The notes below the pieces were generated by a model. It saw nothing but the letters and a program-made list of their open reading frames with translations, was not told the DNA's origin and did no database searches. The position numbers and the translations under genes are program-made. Below, piece by piece: positions 17,548 through 26,770 of a stretch of DNA of 64,000 nt. The stretch is taken from the NCBI RefSeq assembly GCF_001468065.1, contig NZ_LNYZ01000005.1, forward strand, positions 157,296-221,295. The letters are read 5' to 3'. Numbering within the stretch: the first letter of the stretch is position 1; each line of letters starts with the position of its first letter. The stretch is from Legionella steigerwaltii (lineage in GTDB: Bacteria > Pseudomonadota > Gammaproteobacteria > Legionellales > Legionellaceae).

Positions 17548-18598
17548 TTTCAGTGGCACAAATTCTTGTTAGATAACTTGCAATATGTCCCAATCCGATG
17601 ACTTGATCTACAGCATTCATGGACTGAGCAACTGCTCCCATTCCAAAAACTATGGAACTCTCTTGGTCTTGAACCAAAGTATGTCCATGAGCCTCTTTTA
17701 ATTCCAGTAAACCCTCTGCGCCATCATTACTCATCCCGGTTAACAGGATTCCAATAGCCTTTTTTCCGGAGACCTTAGCGATTGATTGCAACAAACGTGT
17801 AATTGAAGGACGAAAACCGGAAACTGGGGGGCCATCAACTAACTTACAGATTAATTGTTCATGAACACGCTCAACTATCATATGTTTGTCTTCAGGAGCT
17901 ATATACACCGTGCCCTTTTGTAATGCCTCATGATCCACTGCATTTTTCACTTGAATGCGTACATTTTCTCCAAGCCATTTCGCAAATCCTCGGATAAAAC
18001 CGCTGCCCATATGTTGAACAACCATAATAGGTAAAGGGAAATTAGGAGTTAATTGCGACAGAATAGTCCTCAATGCCATCGGTCCGCCAACTGAAGCCCC
18101 CATCGCTATAATTTCGTAATGAGATTCTTTGACATGTTCTATTTTATGTCTTTTGCTTTCATCAAGATTCAAATGTTTTTTCAAGGGTATTTTTACAACA
18201 CGAATATCAGCAAGGCTGCGTAGGACATCCGCGATGTGTTGTCGACTTTCTTCAAAAGAAGGAGAAAATACATTCACAGGTTTTGCTAAAGCAGTTAGCG
18301 CACCCGCTTCAAGAATATGGAACGTAGCATGAATTGACTCATCATTAACCATGGAGCTTATCACGATAATTGGTGTCGGATTTTTGTCCATAATAATGCG
18401 CGTGGCCTCAAGCCCATCCATGATGGGCATTTGAATATCCATAGTGATGAGATCGGGTTTTAATTTTGCAGTTAATTCAATTGCTTCTTGGCCATTTTTT
18501 GCGATGCCAATGACATTCATATCTTTTTCAGATTCTATGATGTGTTGAATTAATGCAGCTTCTGTTGGTGAGTCGTCAACAATTAGAATTTTTATCAT
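17540..18598 (-). CDS. cheB: Chemotaxis-type protein-glutamate methylesterase/deamidase
   Basis: Adaptation enzyme that removes methyl groups from receptor glutamates; 352 residues, the family length. The receiver domain (~1-120) shows VDDSPTEAALI and the phospho-Asp in LITMDIQMPIMDGLEA. The methylesterase domain (~160-350) shows the Ser in GASVGGPMALR, the His in MVVQHMGSGF and the Asp in LLTGMSNDGAEGL, a complete catalytic triad. It lies 13 bases after cheA and overlaps the cyclase gene. Phosphotransfer from CheA to its receiver is expected to activate it. Confidence 0.95.
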   Translation of the reverse strand: MIKILIVDDSPTEAALIQHIIESEKDMNVIGIAKNGQEAIELTAKLKPDLITMDIQMPIMDGLEATRIIMDKNPTPIIVISSMVNDESIHATFHILEAGALTALAKPVNVFSPSFEESRQHIADVLRSLADIRVVKIPLKKHLNLDESKRHKIEHVKESHYEIIAMGASVGGPMALRTILSQLTPNFPLPIMVVQHMGSGFIRGFAKWLGENVRIQVKNAVDHEALQKGTVYIAPEDKHMIVERVHEQLICKLVDGPPVSGFRPSITRLLQSIAKVSGKKAIGILLTGMSNDGAEGLLELKEAHGHTLVQDQESSIVFGMGAVAQSMNAVDQVIGLGHIASYLTRICATENE

Positions 18599-18611
18599 AG
18601 GCAGTAGTTCA

Positions 18612-20900
18612 CTATAGCAACATTCGTTTAATTATCTCTGAAGAGTTTAATACGAAATTAATTTGATTGCTGCCTGTTAAGGTAGCTCCGATGATGCAAG
18701 GTATATTAGTTAATGGTTCTTGTAATGGTTTGAGTACAATTTCTCTTTCACCAATAATTTCATCGACTAGCAACGCAATTTGCTCTCCATTATTTTTTAT
18801 TACAACAACAGAGATATGTTCTTTTAAATTATTTTTCTTTTCATCAAGATGCAGTGCTTTAGACAAAGAGCATAACAAAACTGGTTGTTCTTTGACAAGA
18901 ACGGAAGGGATTCCTTCCACGTTGATAATGTCTTGTTTTTTTAACAGGATGACACTTTCTACCGAGTTGGTAAGAAGTACAAATGTTCGGTTGCAACTTG
19001 AGATAATCAATCCGCGCTCAGTAGCTAAAGTAAGTGGGACTTTGAGATAAAAGGTCGTCCCCTTACCTAGTTGGCTTTCGACACTGACCTGGCCTTTTAA
19101 ACGGAGCAAATTGGAGCGCACCGCATCCAGGCCTATGCCCCGACCTGAAATATCTGTAGCAATTTCACGGGTAGAGAAACCAGGTCGAAAAATGAGCTCG
19201 TAGATATCTTCTTTCTTCATATTTCCTGGTTCAGATTGAGTAATCAAGTTTTTTTGTAGTGCAATACGAATTACATCTTCTGTTCTAATCCCGGCGCCAT
19301 CATCAATTATCTTGAACACAATGTGATTATCTTCTTGATTGACTTTGATATAAATATTTCCTTGCGGTGACTTACCCGTTGCTTTACGAATCTCGGTTGT
19401 TTCTATGCCGTGATCAATTGCATTACGCAAAAGATGCATAATGGGGTCTTTTAAGCCATCCAATATTATCTTATCAATTTTTACATCATTACTGTTTATT
19501 TCAAGATTGACTTGCTTGTTGAGTTCATGCGCCAAATCACGTACAACTCGTGGTAAATAACGTAATTGTGTGGATACTGGAATAAGGCGCAAGGTGCGGA
19601 TTTCATCTTGTAATGCATTTAACAAGAGGGATAACTCATTAATCGATAGATACAATTCCCTTTGCATTAAGTGAATTGAATTATTGATTTCGGCTAATTC
19701 AGCGTAATTTGTAGAAAAGAGATAATCGATAGGTTCGCTTTTATCTTCAGCAAGTGTTTTAAAATAGGCTCTATTTTTTTTCCATGAAAGAAGCAGATCA
19801 TCGATTTTGAAATTCATTTTAGTCAAATTGAAATAATATTCTTCAATAGAGATTTTAATGGTTTGAATTTCATCTGTATAAAATGAAACACTATCCAAAT
19901 TTTGCAAAGAGACGCGGATTGATTCAAATTCACTTATTTTAGCTTGAATTTCTTGGGTACTAGGGACCTTTTGAGGCCCTGATATTTGTTGCTCATACAG
20001 TTCTGGTATTGATGATATTTCTTGGGTAGCCAGTTCGGTGTATTGTTTTAGTTGCGCCAAGTGCTTTTTTAAATCGAAGGATAGCGGTTTTCGCTCACTG
20101 TAACATTGCATTGCTTCATTCATGTAATCGATCGATTGCAGGCAAAGATTAATGAGTTCCGAGGAAATTTTAATACTTTTTTTCTGAATTGCTGCAAATA
20201 ATGTTTCTAAATGGTGTGCAATTTCACCGACATCATGAGCGCCTATACCACGCGAAGAGCCCTTAATGTTATGGGCAACTCGAAAAATTTCTTCAAGCAC
20301 ATCCTGGAAATCTTGTTCTGATTTTGTTCCCTTTTCGAGCTGGAGCAAACCATCAGTAATCGTAATTAAATTTTCCTGAAGTTCTGTCTTAAATGTTTCA
20401 ACAATTTTTTTTATAAATTCATTATCTGAAGAGGGAGCAATCTCGGAGGCCATGTCTTCCATAGGCAGTGCAGGTTTTTCCTCGGAGATTGGCGATTCTT
20501 CTTTTTCTTTATAAATGAGAGCATATTGTAATTGATGTAACAATTCATCATGTGCTGTTGAAAGGGGCCTTTTTTCTATAAAGTCATGAAGGATTTCACG
20601 CATCCCATCTACAGCGCGAAACGTTAAATTAATGACTTCCGATGATGCTTTCTGAGAAGGTGCAAACAGCTTTTCAACGAGTTCTGCCATGTTCCCCAGG
20701 TCATTAATACCCACAGAAAGTGCTGAAACTTTAATATTGCGTCCGGCTCGAGAAATTTCTTCCATCATATGGCTTAAATCATCCATTGATTCACCACCTT
20801 CAATTTTTTTTAAATTATCAGTGATGACAGTCAGTAATGATTCAAGCTCCGTGCTGAATGTTTCAAGCAACTCTTTTAGTAAATGATCGTCTGGAGTCAT
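18612..20900 (-). CDS. cheA: Chemosensory histidine kinase with two HPt domains, the first degenerate
   Basis: CheA-type kinase of 762 residues. There are two HPt-like domains. The second (~160-265) has the phospho-His motif FRVAHNIKGSSRG. The first (~1-105) is plainly a duplicate (ISRAGRNIKVSALSVG), but Arg stands where His should be, so it cannot be phosphorylated in the normal way. Next come a dimerisation helix pair (~390-450), the ATPase domain with HLLRNAIDHGIE (N box), DDGAGI and GRGIGLDAV, and a C-terminal CheW-like domain. No P2 domain or fused receiver is visible, so its partners are CheB and the receiver-cyclase encoded downstream. It begins 8 bases after the mcp gene. Confidence 0.93.
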   Translation of the reverse strand: MTPDDHLLKELLETFSTELESLLTVITDNLKKIEGGESMDDLSHMMEEISRAGRNIKVSALSVGINDLGNMAELVEKLFAPSQKASSEVINLTFRAVDGMREILHDFIEKRPLSTAHDELLHQLQYALIYKEKEESPISEEKPALPMEDMASEIAPSSDNEFIKKIVETFKTELQENLITITDGLLQLEKGTKSEQDFQDVLEEIFRVAHNIKGSSRGIGAHDVGEIAHHLETLFAAIQKKSIKISSELINLCLQSIDYMNEAMQCYSERKPLSFDLKKHLAQLKQYTELATQEISSIPELYEQQISGPQKVPSTQEIQAKISEFESIRVSLQNLDSVSFYTDEIQTIKISIEEYYFNLTKMNFKIDDLLLSWKKNRAYFKTLAEDKSEPIDYLFSTNYAELAEINNSIHLMQRELYLSINELSLLLNALQDEIRTLRLIPVSTQLRYLPRVVRDLAHELNKQVNLEINSNDVKIDKIILDGLKDPIMHLLRNAIDHGIETTEIRKATGKSPQGNIYIKVNQEDNHIVFKIIDDGAGIRTEDVIRIALQKNLITQSEPGNMKKEDIYELIFRPGFSTREIATDISGRGIGLDAVRSNLLRLKGQVSVESQLGKGTTFYLKVPLTLATERGLIISSCNRTFVLLTNSVESVILLKKQDIINVEGIPSVLVKEQPVLLCSLSKALHLDEKKNNLKEHISVVVIKNNGEQIALLVDEIIGEREIVLKPLQEPLTNIPCIIGATLTGSNQINFVLNSSEIIKRMLL

Positions 20901-20908
20901 TGGTGCTC

Positions 20909-22768
20909 CTAAACTTTATAAATATTCACATCGTCCTTTAGATGTTTGGCGATGTTATCCAAATTGTGAATAAATGCCATCATCTCTTTTATTCCACTTG
21001 AAAAAGTCGATGTAGTCCGATTTATTTCATTCATACTCTCAACGATTTGCTCAATACCAACTGCTTCTTGACGAATCGCCACCTCAATGTGCTGACTTGA
21101 AATCGAAGCTTCATTAAGCATTTTACTTAGAGTTTGAATGACTTGGCCTGCTTTCTCGATGAGCTTTGTACCTGAATCAAGAGTCTTCGTCCCTTCTTCT
21201 GTCACGGTGACCGCTTTTTCAGTGGTACGTCGAATATCCTCAAGAATTTTTTGTACCTGCACCGTTGACTGTTCTGATTGTTCTGCAAGATTTCTTACTT
21301 CCGTAGCTACTGCGGCAAAACCTTTTCCGGCTTCCCCGGCTTTTGATGCCTCAATCGATGCATTTAATGCCAACATCTTTGATTGTTGCGCTAGAGTATT
21401 TACTACTGAGGTAATGTCACCAATTTGTTGTGTGTGATTACTTAAATCAAGAATGGTTTGCGCTATAAGCTTCATTTTTTCTTCAGAGGCTTTAATGCCA
21501 TTAATACTTTGTTCGATAGATTCAGTGCCGAGTTTCCCTTGTTCGTATGTATTTTTAGCTACTTCCCGCAGCACTTGTGCTTTCGTCATGGTTTGTTTTG
21601 AGCTCTTATCAATTTCTTCTAATGATGCGCTGATTTCATTGATAGCAGATGCTTGAGATGTAATTCCTTCTGCTTGTTCATTTGCGGAAGTGAGTACAGT
21701 CCCAACCATAGTGACGATGTCATTACTGACCGTAGTAATTTTTTTTGTAATTGATGCCAAGCCATCCGTCATCAAATTTAAATCTTTACCCAGATCCTGC
21801 AATATATCTTCTTTATCAATTTCAAGACGTTCCCTGAGATCTCCTGCCGCAACTTTACTGCTATGCAGCCTAAATTTTTTCGATGAATTAACAAGTTTAT
21901 CAAATAGCTCCCGCGACTCTTCTTCCTTTTTGCGGAGGATTTCTTCATTTTTTCTAATTGCTTCCTGCATGGTTTTTAAAGATAAAAGCAATTTTCCTAA
22001 TTTATCCGCCGATTGAATTTGGATGACTACATCACGTTCACCAGCAGCAATTCGTTCTGCTATGTTAATTGCTTTGTCTACAGGAACTGCAATGGATCGC
22101 TGCGTTAAATAAGGAACTAAAATTGTTAAAATAATAGTAATACTTAATAGCCAATAAGCGGATGTCTTTAAAGAGATTAAGCTTCTATTGATTTTATTTG
22201 TATTTTTTTCAATTTCATCCTTTAAAAGGATATATAATCCGTTACTTCTTTCACCTGATTCTGGAGAATAGGTCCCTAAAATAATATCAATCATTGCATT
22301 TTCAATGGCTCTTGTCTTATTTCTGCTGTTTTCTACATTATTTGGATCGTTGGGGTCTCGATGAGCATTTATTATTGATGATTGAACGTCATAAAGTGGG
22401 CGATATAACTCTTGTAATTTATCCCACTCTTCCTGCATTTTTTTATTACCAAGTGTGTGTATGGCGTGATCCCACTGGCTTCTAATATCATTGATTTGAT
22501 CCCACAAACGTGCAAAATGTTCTCTAGCGTCTAGATCCCCTGTCATAGCCCAATGCTCCACTAGATCTTGAGCTTGAAAAATTTGACTATCAAGAATTTG
22601 GTGTAAGTTTTCACTACGAATTTTTTGACTTAGAAAGACCACTGTGTCTACCTTGGGTATCAAAAACATGATTAATATTAATAAAGGCAAGCCAAGAGTC
22701 ATAAAGCCAATAAGTAATCGTGCGCGTATCGTAATAACAAAGCGTCGTTTATTACCATTAGTTTCCAT
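20909..22768 (-). CDS. Methyl-accepting chemoreceptor
   Basis: A 619-residue transmembrane receptor. TM1 (LLIGFMTLGLPLLILIMFLI, ~14-33) is followed by a ~170-residue periplasmic helical domain. TM2 (AYWLLSITIILTILVPYL, ~208-225) leads into a HAMP domain, then a second HAMP-like/coiled region and the long signalling hairpin. The kinase-control tip reads EAGEAGKGFAAVATEVRN (~480), the diagnostic receptor motif. The periplasmic part is helical and resembles four-helix-bundle ligand domains; the ligand is unknown. No CheR/CheB-docking pentapeptide is seen at the end (DDVNIYKV). The start overlaps the end of the cheW gene by 11 bases. Confidence 0.93.
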   Translation of the reverse strand: METNGNKRRFVITIRARLLIGFMTLGLPLLILIMFLIPKVDTVVFLSQKIRSENLHQILDSQIFQAQDLVEHWAMTGDLDAREHFARLWDQINDIRSQWDHAIHTLGNKKMQEEWDKLQELYRPLYDVQSSIINAHRDPNDPNNVENSRNKTRAIENAMIDIILGTYSPESGERSNGLYILLKDEIEKNTNKINRSLISLKTSAYWLLSITIILTILVPYLTQRSIAVPVDKAINIAERIAAGERDVVIQIQSADKLGKLLLSLKTMQEAIRKNEEILRKKEEESRELFDKLVNSSKKFRLHSSKVAAGDLRERLEIDKEDILQDLGKDLNLMTDGLASITKKITTVSNDIVTMVGTVLTSANEQAEGITSQASAINEISASLEEIDKSSKQTMTKAQVLREVAKNTYEQGKLGTESIEQSINGIKASEEKMKLIAQTILDLSNHTQQIGDITSVVNTLAQQSKMLALNASIEASKAGEAGKGFAAVATEVRNLAEQSEQSTVQVQKILEDIRRTTEKAVTVTEEGTKTLDSGTKLIEKAGQVIQTLSKMLNEASISSQHIEVAIRQEAVGIEQIVESMNEINRTTSTFSSGIKEMMAFIHNLDNIAKHLKDDVNIYKV

Positions 22769-23354
22769 GAGACTCTCCTGACTTGTATAAACGCATTTTA
22801 ATTTCTTTGTTTAAGCTTGATATGATTGTTTCGACGTTAAGAATTGCAGTGACTGCTTGATGTAATCCTAGAATGTATTCTGGGTTAGCAACATTCGCAG
22901 CGGATAATGGAGTCGCTAATTGATCGGGTTGATAAACCTCACTGCCTTCAACACGATTAGCAAGCAAACCAAGAGTTATATTGTTTGCGTGGATAACGAT
23001 AATAAATTCATTATCTTGTTTTGAATGATGCTCCGCATGATGAGGATGAAAAAATTTGATGAGATCAACTACTGTAATCAATGCTCCTCGCCAGTTGAAT
23101 ACCCCAGAGATAAAATTGGGTACAAAGGGAGGTAGCTCCATAGTGACATTATGCAAAATTTCTTGAACATATTGATAGGAAACTCCATAACTTTCATTTT
23201 GGCCAAGCCTGAAATGAACAAAAGAAATGCCATGATTTTTGCTGACATCAACTTCCTGTTTTGCGAGTTGTTTTGCTCTTGCTTGCAGAATTTGGATTGC
23301 GGCCTTACTTTTGGGCATCAATGTTGAAGCATTTTTTTGTTCATTAATCATCAT
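22758..23354 (-). CDS. CheW-like coupling protein (second in operon)
   Basis: Scaffold linking receptor and CheA; 198 residues with an N-terminal extension of ~45 residues before the CheW fold (VHFRLGQNESYGVSYQYVQEIL). Conserved FISGVFNWRGALITVVDL and VILANRVEG-like segments follow (here LGLLANRVEGSEVY). It overlaps cheR by 4 bases (ATGA) and the receptor gene by 11, so expression is translationally coupled. Two CheW proteins flanking cheR is the arrangement of WspB/WspD around WspC in Pseudomonas. Confidence 0.9.
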   Translation of the reverse strand: MMINEQKNASTLMPKSKAAIQILQARAKQLAKQEVDVSKNHGISFVHFRLGQNESYGVSYQYVQEILHNVTMELPPFVPNFISGVFNWRGALITVVDLIKFFHPHHAEHHSKQDNEFIIVIHANNITLGLLANRVEGSEVYQPDQLATPLSAANVANPEYILGLHQAVTAILNVETIISSLNKEIKMRLYKSGESHGN

Positions 23355-24232
23355 TCAAAATCCTTTAGTTCACTATGGCTATCCAGTGAGAAATAGATTG
23401 CACCATCATGATGAAAAACAAGATTTGTCCCAGTTGTTACAATAGGATCTGATGCACCCAGTATAAGATAAGCGTTTTCCGCCATACAAGCACTTAGCTT
23501 TTTCATAATTTTTGCTGCAAGCTCATTATCAAAATAAATAAGCACATTGCGGCATAAGATTAAATCCACCTCAAATACTCCATTAATTACAGAGGGATAG
23601 CTGTTATCACATAAGTTAAGGTATTTAAATTGTACTAAATTGCGAATCTCGGGAGAAAGAGTATAAGTACGACCATTTTTCAGGAAATAACGTTGTAAGT
23701 ATTGCTCAGGAATTGAACGCATGGACCATTGTCCATAAGTAGCTGCCGTTGCTTTTTGAAGTGCATTTGTATTGATATCAGTGCCTAATAAATAGAGATC
23801 CCATATATTAATATTGGGTATGAGCTCTGCCAATAGCATGGCGATGGTATATATTTCTTCGCCTGAAGAGCAACCGGCGCTCCAAATTTTTAAAGTAAAA
23901 TCTCGTGACTTTTGTTTTATCAAATCCGGTAAAAGTTTGCTTTCAAGTAAATGCATTTGACTTTTATCACGAAAAAAATAACTTTCTCCTACTGTAATTG
24001 CTGCGACTAAATCGGCTAATAAAGATGAGTTACTGGAACAGTTATTTAATTGTTCCAAGTATTCTTGGGGTTGATAATTGAATTTATTGCATGTTGCTGC
24101 AATGGTTTTCGTTAATTCTTGAGCTTGATTCACATGGATTACTAGCCCATAGCGATTATGGATTAACTCCATAAATGCAGGTTCAAGTTTTTTTATGTCA
24201 TTCAACATATTATTACCCATGTTATTACTCAT
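23351..24232 (-). CDS. cheR: Chemoreceptor glutamate methyltransferase
   Basis: S-adenosylmethionine-dependent methylation of receptor glutamates; 293 residues. The N-terminal helical CheR domain is followed by the SAM-binding motif IWSAGCSSGEEIYTIAMLLA (~120), then LGTDINTNAL and DLILCRNVLIYF (~214), all standard for CheR. There is no C-terminal TPR extension of the kind found in WspC, so it is a minimal methyltransferase. It is encoded between two cheW genes with short overlaps on both sides. The start could be either of two nearby ATG codons (MSNNMGNNM). Confidence 0.94.
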   Translation of the reverse strand: MSNNMGNNMLNDIKKLEPAFMELIHNRYGLVIHVNQAQELTKTIAATCNKFNYQPQEYLEQLNNCSSNSSLLADLVAAITVGESYFFRDKSQMHLLESKLLPDLIKQKSRDFTLKIWSAGCSSGEEIYTIAMLLAELIPNINIWDLYLLGTDINTNALQKATAATYGQWSMRSIPEQYLQRYFLKNGRTYTLSPEIRNLVQFKYLNLCDNSYPSVINGVFEVDLILCRNVLIYFDNELAAKIMKKLSACMAENAYLILGASDPIVTTGTNLVFHHDGAIYFSLDSHSELKDFE

Positions 24233-24692
24233 GATTTGTACCCGATTGGTTGATTTCTTGCGCTAACTTTAGAGCAAAAACCCAATCGATGTCGATCAAT
24301 AGTGAAACGCCTGTTTCTAGAGTGACAGCGCCAAAAAAAGGTGAGTTGTTATTTGTAAATTCTTCATGTACTTCGATTTGTTTTTCATCGATATCACTCA
24401 ATCCAAGCACTTTGTCAACAATTAGACCAACTTGATGCGCCCCATCGGAGCAAAGTAGAATGGGTATATTTAAAGGATATATTTCATTTCGTGTCAAGCC
24501 AGTACACATTGCCAGGTCAAGTACAGGAATGCATTTATTTTTAAGATTCATTAGCCCTACAAAATAAATCGGACAAGACGGAACTATTTCAAGCATAGGC
24601 AAGGGCAGAATTTTCTCGATGTAGTGAAGATCCATACAGACCTGTACATCCTGCAAAAGAAAGTGGAGAACTGTAAGGTTCTTTTGGGGCAC
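24225..24692 (-). CDS. CheW-like coupling protein (first gene of the operon)
   Basis: A 155-residue CheW-domain protein: FLLQDVQVCMDLHYIEKIL, then YFVGLMNLKNKCIPVLDLA and VGLIVDKVLGLSDID. The GTG at 24692 is chosen because a perfect AAGGAG lies 9 bases upstream; the frame is open to 24743 without a comparable signal. It heads the chemosensory operon, overlapping cheR by 8 bases, so the promoter should lie in 24.7-24.85 kb. Several CheW-like proteins in one operon can form mixed receptor arrays. Confidence 0.87.
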   Translation of the reverse strand: MPQKNLTVLHFLLQDVQVCMDLHYIEKILPLPMLEIVPSCPIYFVGLMNLKNKCIPVLDLAMCTGLTRNEIYPLNIPILLCSDGAHQVGLIVDKVLGLSDIDEKQIEVHEEFTNNNSPFFGAVTLETGVSLLIDIDWVFALKLAQEINQSGTNHE

Positions 24693-24866
24693 TTTATACC
24701 ACTCCTTAAATATACATTGTAATTTAACAACATTGTAGAGCACATAAATCTGGATAGCAGATGGAGCTTAAATTGTTAATTCTATCTTATAGTTATAGAC
24801 CTAATAAGATTGATTTACAAGACATACTCTAAGTGCTTTATAAATGAGTGTTAAATTAAAAAGAAT

Positions 24867-24971
24867 CCCCTCTCCCACCTATATGGGAGAGGGGTAGGGG
24901 TGAGAGTTATTGGCGACAATCAATACCCTCATCCGCCCTGACGGGCACCTTCTCCCCAAAAGGGAGAAGGG
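24867..24971. repeat. Composite palindromic repeat family C, copy 1 (CCCTCTCCC type)
   Basis: CCCCTCTCCC...GGGAGAGGGG hairpin (24867-24894), a spacer, then TACCCTCATCC...CCTTCTCCCC/GGGAGAAGGG. The outer TAGGGGTGAGAG and TACCCTCATCC parts are roughly complementary. It lies between the promoter side of the chemosensory operon and the end of gcvPB. A related copy is the innermost layer at 39198-39302. Confidence 0.8.
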
Positions 24972-25010
24972 AAACTCCATTATGCTGAGTCTGAATGATT
25001 AATAGTTCTC

Positions 25011-26468
25011 TTAGGATTCTTTATGTGCAAAATAATTTAAATCCAACTCGCGAGCTGCCTTTACATCATCCAGCCTTTTGACCGGTAGGGTGTGCGGTGC
25101 ATCTTTAACCAAATTAGGATTTGATGCAGCTTCCTCTCTAATGGTCTTCATTACGTGTACAAATTGATCTAATTCTTCTTTACTTTCAGTCTCTGTAGGC
25201 TCAATTAGCAGACATTCTGGAATGAGCAACGGAAAATAAGTCGTTGGCGCATGCACTCCATAATCCAATAATCGTTTAGCAAAATCCATTGCGGTAACAC
25301 CATACATTTTCTTCTCTGGACTTAAAGTGAGAATAAATTCATGAGAAGCACGTCGGCTTGGATAGGCTGCAGTAAAACCTGCTTTAGTGAGCTCTTTGAG
25401 CAGATAATTCGCATTCAATGTGGCATATTCCGAGACTCGGAGCAAACCTTCTTTACCGAGTACGCGCATATAGAAATAGGCACGCAGTAAAATGCCGGCA
25501 TTTCCCATGAAACAGGACAAACGGCCAATACTTTGTGGATAATCTTGGCGAGTTGCCCATTGATATCCGGAATCCGTTTTTTTGACCACCGGCAATGGCA
25601 TGAAGGGAAGCAATCGCTTGCCTACGGCTACAGGGCCAGCACCGGGGCCACCTCCACCATGAGGTGTGGCGAATGTTTTATGTAAGTTTAAGTGCATGAC
25701 ATCAAAACCCATGTCTCCAGGTCTTACTTTTCCCAGAATAGCGTTTAGATTGGCTCCATCGTAATATAATAAACCACCTGCCTGGTGAACAAGCGCTGCG
25801 ATTTCTTTAATTTGGCGCATAAATAAGCCCAAAGTAGAGGGATTGGTAAGCATAATGCCTGCTGTTCTTGGACCCAGTTTGCTTTTTAATTCTTCAAGAT
25901 CAATATCACCATCTGCTGCAGTCGATATTTCAACAATCTTAAAACCACACATGACTGCGGAAGCAGGGTTTGTACCATGAGCTGCATCAGGAATCAGCAT
26001 TTCATCACGTGCTGTGTCGCCTCGAGATTGATGATAGGCTTTAATCATAGCAACCCCAGCAAATTCGCCTTGTGAACCCGCCATGGGTGTCAAAGAAACA
26101 CCTGCCATACCTGTAATTTCAGCAATATGTTCTTGCAAGAAATATAATGGTTCCAAAAAACCCTGGCTATTTTCTTCTGTTGCTAGAGGGTGACGGTTAA
26201 GAAAATTCGGCATGGACGCTGCTTTGTGTACACCTCGAGGGTTGTATTTCATGGTACATGAACCCAGAGGATAAAAATTGCTGTCAATCGAGAAATTTTT
26301 ATGGGATAAGCGAGTAAAATGCCTTACCACTTGCAATTCAGAGCAAGCAGGCATTTTCGGGGGCGTTTTTCGCTGCAATTCAGCAGGAATGGCGTATTTA
26401 CTGGTCGAAATTTTGGGCGCTTGGGCAGCAGCCTGACGGTCTTTTTTAGATAATTCAAAAATCAACAT
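25011..26468 (-). CDS. gcvPB: Glycine dehydrogenase (decarboxylating) subunit 2
   Basis: C-terminal half of the split P-protein of the glycine cleavage system. This half carries the pyridoxal-phosphate Lys, seen in [19 protein letters not shown] (~residue 260). It decarboxylates glycine and passes the aminomethyl group to the lipoyl arm of GcvH. The 485 residues match the two-subunit form. Start [16 protein letters not shown]. It overlaps the small yciI-like gene by 7 bases and is the last gene of the gcv run. Confidence 0.95.
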   Translation of the reverse strand: MLIFELSKKDRQAAAQAPKISTSKYAIPAELQRKTPPKMPACSELQVVRHFTRLSHKNFSIDSNFYPLGSCTMKYNPRGVHKAASMPNFLNRHPLATEENSQGFLEPLYFLQEHIAEITGMAGVSLTPMAGSQGEFAGVAMIKAYHQSRGDTARDEMLIPDAAHGTNPASAVMCGFKIVEISTAADGDIDLEELKSKLGPRTAGIMLTNPSTLGLFMRQIKEIAALVHQAGGLLYYDGANLNAILGKVRPGDMGFDVMHLNLHKTFATPHGGGGPGAGPVAVGKRLLPFMPLPVVKKTDSGYQWATRQDYPQSIGRLSCFMGNAGILLRAYFYMRVLGKEGLLRVSEYATLNANYLLKELTKAGFTAAYPSRRASHEFILTLSPEKKMYGVTAMDFAKRLLDYGVHAPTTYFPLLIPECLLIEPTETESKEELDQFVHVMKTIREEAASNPNLVKDAPHTLPVKRLDDVKAARELDLNYFAHKES

Positions 26469-26770
26469 AATTTGCCTTCCATTTTTTGAATAAATTCTTT
26501 AAGTTCAGCTCGATGAAGGACTGGAGTAAATTCAATAAATTGATACTCTGCGATCTCCGCCAGATGATATGGATCTTTTGCGAATATGGATTCAAGATAA
26601 GCTCGATCATTTGTAGCTGCAATGATGATGCCACCAGTACGTGGCTTCATAGGACCGGAAACCAGCAATAAACCTTGTTTATAGTAGTAATCAAGGAATT
26701 CTCTATGTGCTTGTAGGTACTTATCTACTTCACTAAGAGGAACTAAATAGGTTAACTGGATTACAAACAT
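26462..26770 (-). CDS. YciI-like (YCII-domain) small protein
   Basis: A 102-residue protein with the ferredoxin-like YCII fold signature. It begins with a strand ([11 protein letters not shown]), then [20 protein letters not shown] with the conserved His-to-Gly/Pro spacing, TGGIIIAA and [14 protein letters not shown]. The family is small and poorly understood, with some members having dehalogenase-like or dehydratase-like activity. It overlaps gcvPA by 10 bases and gcvPB by 7, so it is translationally coupled between the two halves of one enzyme. A link to glycine cleavage is suggested by position only. Confidence 0.82.
   Translation of the reverse strand: MFVIQLTYLVPLSEVDKYLQAHREFLDYYYKQGLLLVSGPMKPRTGGIIIAATNDRAYLESIFAKDPYHLAEIAEYQFIEFTPVLHRAELKEFIQKMEGKLC

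Noticed and set aside
24867..24971. The CCCTCTCCC element as a simple terminator of gcvPB or the che operon
   Set aside because: It lies upstream of both (gcvPB's end is near, but no T-tract follows in that direction) and is a repeated composite element, so it was recorded as a repeat instead.
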